From positions 1 through 17,653 of the forward strand of contig PUNN01000103.1 in assembly GCA_003552605.1 (NCBI GenBank): a stretch of 17,653 nt of DNA. The letters run 5' to 3'. The DNA is from Phycisphaeraceae bacterium (lineage in GTDB: Bacteria; Planctomycetota; Phycisphaerae; Phycisphaerales; Phycisphaeraceae). The notes under the pieces are model-generated. The model did no database searches, was not told the DNA's origin, and worked only from the letters and a program-made list of their open reading frames with translations. The position numbers and the translations under genes are program-made. Below, piece after piece: positions 8,013-14,303 of the stretch (positions within the stretch are counted from its first letter, which is position 1; every line of letters begins with the position of its first letter).

Positions 8013-9617
8013 TCAATGCCTGAAATGACGCTGTCCGGTCAGAACAAGCGTGATGCCCTTCTCGTTGCAGGCGTCGATGGTTTCCTGGTCGCGCATCGAA
8101 CCGCCGGGCTGCACGATGGCGCGGATGCCGGCGTTGATCAGCATGTCCGGCCCATCTCGGAAGGGGAAGAAGGCATCCGAGCCGGCGATGGCGCCGCGGG
8201 CGCGTTCGCCCGCCTTCTCGATGGCGAGCCGACAGCTTGCCACGCGGTCCATCTGCCCGGCACCGGCGCCGATGAGCATCCGGTCATTGACCAGGCTGAC
8301 GGCGTTGGACTTGAGATGCTTGGCTGCGATCATCGCCAGTGCCATCTCATCGAGGTCCGCCCGCGCGGGCTCAGGGCCGGCGGCGTGATTCCACTGGCGC
8401 GGGTCGAAGGGGGCGATGTCGCGGTCGTGGGCGAGCAGGCCGCCGGTGAGGAACTTGAAATCCAGCCGCGCCCGCCGCCCGGCCGGCCCTTCGAGCGGGC
8501 CGACCTGAAGCAGCCGGGTGTTCTTCCACCGTCCCCGGAGCTGCTCGAGCGCCGCCTCGTCATAGCCAGGGGCGAGGATCACATCGAAAAATGACTGAAT
8601 GCCGGTGATCTTTTCCGCCGTGGCGCCATCAACCGGCCGGTTCAGCGCCACAATGCCGCCGAAGGCGGCCAGCGGATCGCCCTGATAGGCCCTTTCGAAT
8701 GCCGTGGCGAGTTCATCAGCAATGGCGAAGCCGCAGGGGTTGGCATGCTTGATCACCGCCGCCGCGGCGTGGTGGGCCGGGTCGATCTCCTTGACCAGTT
8801 CGAGCGCACCATCGGCATCGTAAAGGTTGCAGAATGACAGAGCCTTGCCGTGAAGCTGCCGCGCCGTGACGACCGAGGTCTCGGTGCAGCCGGGGTCGAT
8901 GTAGACGCTGCCGGCCTGGTGGGGATTTTCCCCGTAACGCAACTCCTGTTGAAGGGCATATCGCAGGGCCAGGGTCTGCGGGAACGGTTCGCCCGGGGGA
9001 TGTTCCGGTGCCGTGGCCCCGTGGCCGAGCATCCAGTTGGCGATGGCGGCATCGTACGCCGCCGTCCGTGCGAACGCGGCGGCGCCGAGCCATCGTCGCA
9101 GGTCGAGACTCGTCGCACCCTCGTGGGTTTCAAAGTCATTGCACACACGGTCATACTGCGATGGTGCAGTCACCACGGCGACGAAGGCCATGTTCTTGGC
9201 GGCGCTGCGTACCATGGCCGGGCCGCCGATGTCGATCTGCTCGATGATCTCATTCTCAGCGGCACCGGGGGTGGCCACCGTCTTCTCGAATGGATAGAGA
9301 TTGACACACAGCAGGTCGATCGGCTCGATGCCGTGCTCCTGCATGGCCTTGAGGTGCTCGGGGTTGTTGCGAAGTGCCAGAAGGCCACCGTGGATGCGCG
9401 GATGCAGCGTCTTGAGCCGGCCATCCATCATCTCGGGAAAGCCGGTCACTTCCTCCACCGGCGTGACGGCGAGGCCAGCTTTGCTCAGCGCGGCGGCGGT
9501 GCCGCCGGTGGAGAGTATCTCAACGCCCCGAGCGGCGAGGCGCCGGGCAAAGGGGACCAGATCAGTCTTATCACTGACCGAAATCAGGGCACGTCGAACG
9601 GAAACGCGGTCGATCAT
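8013..9617 (-). CDS. purH: Bifunctional AICAR transformylase / IMP cyclohydrolase
   Basis: This protein carries out the last two steps of de novo purine synthesis: AICAR is formylated using 10-formyl-tetrahydrofolate, then cyclised to IMP. The 534-residue length is standard. Residues 1 to about 200 form the IMP cyclohydrolase domain, with the MGS-like fold (ALISVSDKTDLVPFA, ILSTGGT) and the signature DGRLKTLHPRIHGG at 65-78. The rest is the transformylase, with catalytic Lys290-His291 in VIKHANPCG and RYGENPHQ at 227-234. The protein ends in the characteristic TGQRHFRH. ATG 9617 begins just before the conserved VRRALISVSDK, and no strong ribosome binding site is seen. It lies 136 bases downstream of the propeller-protein gene on the same strand; no clear promoter was found in that gap, so co-transcription is possible. 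Confidence 0.97.
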   Translation of the reverse strand: MIDRVSVRRALISVSDKTDLVPFARRLAARGVEILSTGGTAAALSKAGLAVTPVEEVTGFPEMMDGRLKTLHPRIHGGLLALRNNPEHLKAMQEHGIEPIDLLCVNLYPFEKTVATPGAAENEIIEQIDIGGPAMVRSAAKNMAFVAVVTAPSQYDRVCNDFETHEGATSLDLRRWLGAAAFARTAAYDAAIANWMLGHGATAPEHPPGEPFPQTLALRYALQQELRYGENPHQAGSVYIDPGCTETSVVTARQLHGKALSFCNLYDADGALELVKEIDPAHHAAAAVIKHANPCGFAIADELATAFERAYQGDPLAAFGGIVALNRPVDGATAEKITGIQSFFDVILAPGYDEAALEQLRGRWKNTRLLQVGPLEGPAGRRARLDFKFLTGGLLAHDRDIAPFDPRQWNHAAGPEPARADLDEMALAMIAAKHLKSNAVSLVNDRMLIGAGAGQMDRVASCRLAIEKAGERARGAIAGSDAFFPFRDGPDMLINAGIRAIVQPGGSMRDQETIDACNEKGITLVLTGQRHFRH

Positions 9618-9753
9618 CGTCAGTATCTGCTCGGTGTAAGAGGAGGTTGGAAGGCCACGGAAAACGCATCGGGGCGAAGCGACACGGTGGGGCGTGCGAT
9701 CAACCCTTCAACCGGCGGTTCCATCGGCGAAAACGTCAGGATGCCCGCGCCGT

Positions 9754-10872
9754 TCAGCGACGGCGGACCATCACCAGCCGGCCGCTGCGCGAGCTGAAGA
9801 CGAACCGGCCATCATCACCGGCGGAGACGAGCACGGCATCCGTCGCTGGAAGGTCGGCGATACGTTGACCATCAGCGCGACCGTGCAGCGCCAGGTGATC
9901 GCCATGGTCGAACAGCAGGTAGTCACCGAAACGCTTCAGCGGTCGGCCTTCGGTCTGCAGTGTCTGAAGTTCCTCGCCCGTGCCGGCATCGACGAGCAGG
10001 TAATCGTCATCGGGCAGGGGTTGAGCCACCACCTCGCCGATCAACACCGGTGATCCACTGAGCCGCTGCCCCGTGGGCAGGCGCCACAGTTCATCGCCGC
10101 TGACGATGCTCAGCCCGTAAAGCCGTGTGTCGTGGGACGGCACGATCACGGTGGTCTCGGTGACGATGGGGTTGCCTGTGACGCCGCCGAACAAACGGCC
10201 GTGCCAGCGCACCTGCCCGTTCTCGGCATCGATCATGCGGTAAACCCCGCTTTCATCGGCGATGAAGACCGAGCGGTCATCGGCGACCACCGGCCGCGTG
10301 CGGATGGCGCGATGGAAGCGAAGCTGCCACTTCACATCCCCCGTTTCCACATCCACGGCGAACACCATGCCCGAGCGGTTGGCGAAAATGGCGTTCTCCT
10401 GGTACTGGACCGGCTCGCTCTCGGCACTGTGAGGCAGCGAGTTGGTCTGCACGTGACGGCCGGTTTCCGCATCGAGGGCGTAAATGTTCCGGCGATCGTT
10501 GACGTAGATGCGGTCGCCGTGACGATACGGCCCGTACAGCGTCCGGCCTGGCTCGCCCACGACCTTCCGCCAGATGGGACGGCCGGTGGCGGTATCCAGC
10601 GCGGTGACGAACCGGCGGCGTGATTCGATGGTGACCACGTGATCTTCGAGCACCCGCAGCGCGGTGATCTCACTTGCACGGGGCAGTCGCAGGTCGATGT
10701 TCCAGATCAACCGGAATCCCCGGTCGGCAAAGGCCTCGGCTTCGCGGGCACTGCGATCCCCGGTATGCGGGGGGGCGGCGGAGGAATCGGCAAGCGGTGA
10801 AATCGCCACCACCACGGCGAGCAGCAGGGGCAGGGCCAGCATCCACAGGGTCGACCGGGACCAATCACGCAT
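9754..10872 (-). CDS. PQQ-type beta-propeller repeat protein, exported or membrane-anchored
   Basis: This is a 372-residue protein. Residues about 8-33 form a hydrophobic segment after a short Arg-containing start (MRDWSRSTL), consistent with a signal peptide or N-terminal anchor, so the rest probably lies outside the cytoplasmic membrane. At least six degenerate blade repeats follow, of the form ALDxxTGxxxW: VTALDTATGRPIW (89-101), IYALDAETGRH (130-140), VFAVDVETGDVKW (170-182), YRMIDAENGQVRW (211-223), LYGLSIVSGDELW (251-263) and LLVDAGTGEEL (292-302). This is the PQQ_2/BamB-like propeller pattern. No quinoprotein dehydrogenase residues or haem site (CxxCH) are seen, so a structural or binding role is likelier than catalysis. 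It is too divergent to call BamB. GGAG lies 11 bases before the ATG on the minus strand. Confidence 0.85.
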   Translation of the reverse strand: MRDWSRSTLWMLALPLLLAVVVAISPLADSSAAPPHTGDRSAREAEAFADRGFRLIWNIDLRLPRASEITALRVLEDHVVTIESRRRFVTALDTATGRPIWRKVVGEPGRTLYGPYRHGDRIYVNDRRNIYALDAETGRHVQTNSLPHSAESEPVQYQENAIFANRSGMVFAVDVETGDVKWQLRFHRAIRTRPVVADDRSVFIADESGVYRMIDAENGQVRWHGRLFGGVTGNPIVTETTVIVPSHDTRLYGLSIVSGDELWRLPTGQRLSGSPVLIGEVVAQPLPDDDYLLVDAGTGEELQTLQTEGRPLKRFGDYLLFDHGDHLALHGRADGQRIADLPATDAVLVSAGDDGRFVFSSRSGRLVMVRRR

Positions 10873-11023
10873 GGCGTGTAACTCCGTGTTGACGGGGCGG
10901 GCGGAGGGAAAATGCCAGTATCCCGGTCCGCCCGGTCACGGTCAAATGGCGGTGCGGTGGGACCAACCGGGGGGGGGCATGACACATGTGGCGGGTGCCC
11001 CCAATGCTCGGATCCAATCCCAT

Positions 11024-11076
11024 AGGGTGGCATGGTCAGCGGGCTTTCCGGGGGTCTTCTGCCCGATGGCCATGCG
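11024..11076 (-). repeat. Hairpin repeat, copy B-left
   Basis: This is the same unit as copy A, in reverse orientation. The inner stem is CGGGC (11040-11044) with GCCCG (11061-11065) around a 16-base loop containing TCCGGGGG (CCCCCGGA on the other strand). It is flanked by GCATGGTCAG on one side and ATGGCCATGC on the other. Confidence 0.6.
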
Positions 11077-11106
11077 AGCCCCGAACGCGCCCCGAGGCTC
11101 CCGGGC

Positions 11107-11149
11107 CGCATGGCCATCGGCCGCGGACGGCCGCTGACCATGCCACCCT
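11107..11149 (+). repeat. Hairpin repeat, copy B-right
   Basis: This is the same unit in the forward direction with a shortened loop. GCATGGCCAT is followed by CGGCCG (11118-11123), CGGA, CGGCCG (11128-11133) and CTGACCATGC. The outer GCATGG and CCATGC can pair over 6 bp. Confidence 0.6.
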
Positions 11150-11229
11150 GTGCTTACCCGCGGTGCGTGTCATGCACCCCAACCGCCCGGGAACATCACA
11201 AAGGCAACGGGGCCGGCGTCGTTACGTGC

Positions 11230-11260
11230 AAAAAGGGGCCGCAAGACTTGTCACCCCCGA
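11230..11260 (-). terminator. Weak candidate terminator of the kinase gene
   Basis: Read on the minus strand, downstream of the kinase stop codon, a short GGGG/CCCC stem (with a CAAG-CTTG core in its loop) is followed by a run of five T. The stem is short, so this is a low-confidence rho-independent terminator. Confidence 0.25.
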
Positions 11261-11282
11261 AACCCGCCGTAGATCGGGTCGA

Positions 11283-12539
11283 TCAAACCCCAGCGAGCAG
11301 AATGATGAAGAGAATCAGCGCCACCAGCCAGCCCGCTGCGGCGGCCCAGAAGGCGGGGTGGTACAGCATGGCACTGCTGCCCGCCTCGCCCTCATAAGGG
11401 CCGGGCATCGAATCCGAAATTGCGGTTTCCTCCATCTTCTGGAGCGAGGCGAGATCAAAAGTCTTGCGTGCCTGCAACGGGGCTTCACCCCGCCTGACGG
11501 CTTCGAGATCTGACAGCAAGTCTGATGTGCTTCTGTACCTCTCCTTGCGATCCTTGGCCATGCATACTTCAATGATCTCGCCCAAGCCGGCGCTGAGGGA
11601 CGAGTTGATGTGGTCGGGCGGGACGAGGTCGGCCTTCAGGTGCTTATGCATCACGGCCGAGGGGTTAGGCCCATCGAACGGCACGCGGCCGGTGACCATG
11701 TGGTAGAGCGTGGCCCCGAGGCCATAGACATCGGCCCGGTAGTCCACATCCACCACGCCGCGGATTTGTTCCGGGGAGATATAGTAGGGGGTGCCGAAGG
11801 CCTTTCCGGCCTCGGCCTCCGCGGCCTCGACGTCGCTGATGGCCCGAGCGAGGCCCATGTCCGCGAGTTTGGCCATGCCGTCGGGGGTGAGCATGATGTT
11901 CTTCGGCTTGACATCGCGGTGGATGAAGCCGGCCTTATGGGCGTGGGCGAGGGCCCCGATGACCTGAATGGCGATCTCGAGCGCCCGCTCCTCCGGATAC
12001 GGCTGGCCCGAGGAAATATCGTCGAAGACGGTGTGGCCCTCGACGTATTCCATCACGAAGTAGTGGAAGTCACCCGCCTGACCGACATCGTAAGCCTGCA
12101 CGATGTTGGGATGGTTGAGCTTGGCCGCGGCGCGCCCTTCGGCATAGAAGCGCTCCACGAACTCCTTGTTATTGGTGTACTTGCGGGGCAGGACCTTGAT
12201 CGCCACCATCCGGTCGAGGCTCAACTGCCGCGCCTGGTAGACCGTGGCCATGGCCCCCGAGCCGAGGCGCTTGATGATCTGGTAACCGGGAATCTGCTGC
12301 GAGCGGTTCTGCTGTTCCTGCTCTTCCTGGGCCCGTGGCCGCAGCCGTTCGAGCTGGCGCTGCGTGACGATGCCGTTTTCCACGAGCAGCGTGGCGAGGC
12401 TCTGCTCGCTGGCCTTCTCCTCAGATTCGCGCTTCAGTCGCAGCGTTTCCTCGATATCCTCGCTGCTGGCGAGGCCCTGTTCCACGACCAGTCGGCCAAG
12501 GATGGTATCGAGGTTGCTTTGCGTCGTTTCATTGGCCAT
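11283..12539 (-). CDS. Membrane-anchored Ser/Thr protein kinase with MshEN/T2SSE_N-like N-terminus
   Basis: This is a 418-residue protein. Residues about 10-68 hold two related helical units (LGRLVVEQGLASSEDIEETL and LATLLVENGIVTQRQLERL) resembling the N-terminal domain of type II secretion ATPases, the MshEN/T2SSE_N type. A Q/E-rich linker leads to a Hanks-type kinase domain, about 86-350: glycine loop LGSGAMATVY (92-101), Lys115 in VAIK, Glu134 in the C-helix, His207-Arg208-Asp209 in HRDVKPKN, Asp227 in DMG (normally DFG), and GTPYYISPEQ (249-258). A single C-terminal membrane segment covers about 397-418 with almost no tail, so the kinase faces the cytosol and nothing large lies outside. 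The usual PASTA or other extracellular sensor is absent. ATG 12539 starts just before the first repeat; no strong Shine-Dalgarno is visible. The frame is open to 13133, but that stretch is non-homologous filler across a repeat and the promoter. Confidence 0.93.
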   Translation of the reverse strand: MANETTQSNLDTILGRLVVEQGLASSEDIEETLRLKRESEEKASEQSLATLLVENGIVTQRQLERLRPRAQEEQEQQNRSQQIPGYQIIKRLGSGAMATVYQARQLSLDRMVAIKVLPRKYTNNKEFVERFYAEGRAAAKLNHPNIVQAYDVGQAGDFHYFVMEYVEGHTVFDDISSGQPYPEERALEIAIQVIGALAHAHKAGFIHRDVKPKNIMLTPDGMAKLADMGLARAISDVEAAEAEAGKAFGTPYYISPEQIRGVVDVDYRADVYGLGATLYHMVTGRVPFDGPNPSAVMHKHLKADLVPPDHINSSLSAGLGEIIEVCMAKDRKERYRSTSDLLSDLEAVRRGEAPLQARKTFDLASLQKMEETAISDSMPGPYEGEAGSSAMLYHPAFWAAAAGWLVALILFIILLAGV

Positions 12540-12653
12540 GGAAAATGGCTCGCTTATCCGGGCGCAAGCCGGGAGGGAGAATCCGGCCGGAGTCGGTCGC
12601 GGAATGAGGGGCACCTTACGGAGGGCCCGGGGGGGTGTCAACTCTGGCAAATG

Positions 12654-12682
12654 ATTATAAACCGGATGGTTGCGCCGGTCAG
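12654..12682 (-). promoter_or_regulatory. Sigma-70-type promoter of the kinase gene
   Basis: On the minus strand, CTGACC (12682-12677) and TATAAT (12659-12654) are separated by exactly 17 bases. This gives a leader of about 105 bases before ATG 12539. The same hexamers with the same spacing occur upstream of the PAS-GAF gene at 14143-14171. Confidence 0.6.
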
Positions 12683-12727
12683 CACTCCACGCCCACCTGG
12701 AGGGCGAACCCGCTTTCGCGAGCCACC

Positions 12728-12768
12728 ATGGCCATTGGCTGCGGCCCCCCGGAAGCCGCTGACCATGC
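12728..12768 (+). repeat. Hairpin repeat, copy C
   Basis: This unit reads CATGGCCAT, TGGCT (12736-12740), a loop containing CCCCCCGGA, AGCCG (12754-12758), then CTGACCATG. The outermost inner-stem pair is T-G where copies A and B-right have C-G. An alternative stem, GCGGC (12741-12745) with GCCGC (12755-12759), is also possible. The 452-base gap 12540-12991 holds this repeat, the divergent promoters of the kinase and the polyprenyl synthase, and otherwise only GC-rich sequence with no recognised gene. Confidence 0.6.
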
Positions 12769-12972
12769 CGACCCCTTTTGCCGCTACATGCGTTTGCCTG
12801 GGCCCACCCGGGTAGGGCGCACGATCGTGGCATTGTCCGGACCATCGGCAGGGCGAGTCTTTCGAGGGGTGCCGGTGCGTGGAGCGGGGCAACAGGAGGC
12901 GGCAGGGGGGAGTTTCGCCCGTTTGTCCCGTCAACGTGCGGGAATCGCTTCCCCGGACAGGGGAGGTGACGA

Positions 12973-12978
12973 TACAAT
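12973..12978 (+). promoter_or_regulatory. Candidate -10 box of the polyprenyl synthase gene
   Basis: TACAAT lies 13 bases before ATG 12992, with no good -35. Transcription would begin about seven bases before that ATG, leaving no room for a ribosome binding site. The message would be nearly leaderless if ATG 12992 is used, or have a leader of about 105 bases if GTG 13091 is the true start. Confidence 0.35.
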
Positions 12979-12991
12979 CGCCGACCACTGA

Positions 12992-14110
12992 ATGGGGAAC
13001 CATACGGCAGACACCACACCCGGAACCCCCGGAACCCCCGGAGAGCCGCGGCAGACCCGGAAGCCTCGCAGTCCCCTCGGAGCCCTGCAAGTGTTACTGC
13101 TCGCTCCCAACGCCAACCCCACGCTCGGCCCATGGCTGGCCGAGGAATTGTCCGCTGTGAGTAGCCTGCTCGAGGCCGAACTGGTCAGCGATCTCGACTG
13201 CGTCAATGATCTGGTCGGACACGTCGAGGCTTACAGGGGGAAGATGCTGCGGCCCATGCTTGTGTTGGTCGGTGGGCTTGCGGCGTCGGCGGTACACAAG
13301 CCGCTGGATGAGAGTGGGCCGCGGCCGGGAAGCCTGCCGCACCGCAAGCTCGCCACCGTGGTCGAAATGGTTCACCTGGCCACGCTGGTACATGATGATG
13401 TGCTCGATGAAGCCGAGGTCCGTCGTGGCCGGAGAACGCTGAATGTCCTCCGCGGCAACGAGGCGGCAGTGATCCTGGGCGACTACCTGATCAGCCATGC
13501 CTTCCGGCTGTGCTCGAGCCTTGAGCGGCCATGGATCGCCGAGGCGGTGGCACAGACGACCAACACCGTCTGCGAGGGTGAGCTTCTCCAGCTTGCCAAC
13601 CGCGATAACTGGGCGCTGAGTGAAGCGACTTACCTCGAGATCGTCCAGCGCAAGACCGCGAGCCTGTGCGGCGTTTGCTGCGAACTGGCCGCGCGCCTGG
13701 AGGATGCCCCGGAACAGGTCGTCACGGCCCTTGGCAGTTACGGCCGCGATGTCGGGGTGGCCTTCCAGATCACCGATGATCTGCTGGACATCCTCGGTGA
13801 TGAGGGGGCGGTGGGCAAGAGCCTTGGCCGGGACCTGCTCAAGGGCAAGCTGACCCTTCCGATGATCCATGCCCTTGCGCGGGATGGGGCACAGCGGGAG
13901 GCGGTGGCGGCCGCGTGCGGGCAGGATGGCGAGCCGACGGTGGGGCGGCTTCAGCAGCTTCTCGAGTCGTCGGGGTCACTGGCTTACGCCCGTCGGATGT
14001 CGCAGCAACTGATCGACCGGGCGAAGGTTGCCCTTGCAGCCCTGCCCGCCTCACCGGCGCGGACGGCACTGGAAGACATGGCCGATACGGTCCTCACGCG
14101 GCAGTTATGA
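12992..14110 (+). CDS. Polyprenyl diphosphate synthase (trans-isoprenyl, long-chain type)
   Basis: This is a 372-residue enzyme of the IspB/GerC3/FPP-synthase family, which adds isopentenyl diphosphate to allylic diphosphates to make the side chain of quinones or other isoprenoids. The first aspartate-rich motif is HDDVLDEAEVRRG (Asp135, Asp136, Asp139) and the second is TDDLLDILGD (Asp262, Asp263, Asp266). YRGKMLRP (81-88) carries the diphosphate-binding residues, and GKSLGRDLLKGKLTLP (275-290) is typical. Residue 130, five before the first motif, is Ala rather than aromatic, which favours long products. The start is uncertain: the first 33 residues from ATG 12992 are a Pro/Gly/Thr-rich stretch encoded partly by a 9-base tandem repeat. 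GTG 13091, with GGAG eight bases upstream, sits just before the conserved region. The exact chain length and quinone are unknown. Confidence 0.92.
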   Translation: MGNHTADTTPGTPGTPGEPRQTRKPRSPLGALQVLLLAPNANPTLGPWLAEELSAVSSLLEAELVSDLDCVNDLVGHVEAYRGKMLRPMLVLVGGLAASAVHKPLDESGPRPGSLPHRKLATVVEMVHLATLVHDDVLDEAEVRRGRRTLNVLRGNEAAVILGDYLISHAFRLCSSLERPWIAEAVAQTTNTVCEGELLQLANRDNWALSEATYLEIVQRKTASLCGVCCELAARLEDAPEQVVTALGSYGRDVGVAFQITDDLLDILGDEGAVGKSLGRDLLKGKLTLPMIHALARDGAQREAVAAACGQDGEPTVGRLQQLLESSGSLAYARRMSQQLIDRAKVALAALPASPARTALEDMADTVLTRQL

Positions 14111-14142
14111 GTGTGGCCGCGGTTTTGATTTCGTTGACGCAT

Positions 14143-14171
14143 CTGACCGATAACAATTACGATCCTATAAT
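14143..14171 (+). promoter_or_regulatory. Sigma-70-type promoter of the PAS-GAF signalling gene
   Basis: CTGACC (14143-14148), 17 bases, then a perfect TATAAT (14166-14171). This has the same hexamers and spacing as the kinase promoter at 12654-12682. The predicted start is near 14178, leaving a leader of about 125 bases. A TTGACG at 14134-14139 is too far away (26 bases) to be the -35. Confidence 0.6.
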
Positions 14172-14179
14172 TCGGTGTC

Positions 14180-14242
14180 GGCACCCGGCCAAAGGATGTG
14201 TCGGCCCGGTGCCTCTGGTGGCGCGGTCGCCCTGGCCGCGCC
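14180..14242 (+). promoter_or_regulatory. Structured mRNA leader with two hairpins
   Basis: The first stem pairs GGCACCCGGCC (14180-14190) with GGCCCGGTGCC (14203-14213), 11 positions with a single C-C mismatch. It starts at the predicted 5' end of the transcript. Its 12-base loop contains AAGGATGT, which matches the core of the known CsrA/RsmA binding consensus (ARGGAUGU). The second stem pairs GGCGCGG (14220-14226) with CCGCGCC (14236-14242). A run of ten C follows at 14256-14265. Regulation by CsrA is inference only; the site lies over 100 bases from the start codon. Confidence 0.4.
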
Positions 14243-14303
14243 GGTGACCGCCATGCCCCCCCCCCGCCTGGGTCCGGGGTCTTCATCCCACTGAGTTGAC
14301 CCG

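Larger units (their letters stand above)
10975..11180. mobile_element. MITE-like inverted-repeat element containing two hairpin units
   Basis: Nested inverted repeats make this about 206-base stretch almost one large palindrome. Outer arms: CATGACAC (10978-10985) and GCGGGT (10991-10996) are mirrored by ACCCGC (11156-11161) and GTGTCATG (11167-11174), each pair separated by five bases. Middle arms: 11024-11042 pairs perfectly over 19 bases with 11131-11149. Inner arms: CCGATGGCCATGCG (11063-11076) pairs with 11107-11120. There is no coding capacity. Size, terminal inverted repeats and intergenic position suit a non-autonomous mobile or palindromic element, but no target-site duplication was established. 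The other parts of the 410-base gap 10873-11282 show only the start region of the propeller gene and a weak terminator. Confidence 0.55.

Noticed and set aside
8850..9797. Plus-strand open frame opposite purH
   Set aside because: It is the shadow of conserved PurH with no recognisable motif.
11610..12815. Long plus-strand open frame opposite the kinase gene
   Set aside because: It is the antisense of a clearly conserved kinase, is rich in H, D, G and R without any domain, and reflects high-GC codon bias.
12540..13133. 198-codon N-terminal extension of the kinase
   Set aside because: It spans the kinase promoter, a hairpin repeat and the start of the polyprenyl synthase gene.
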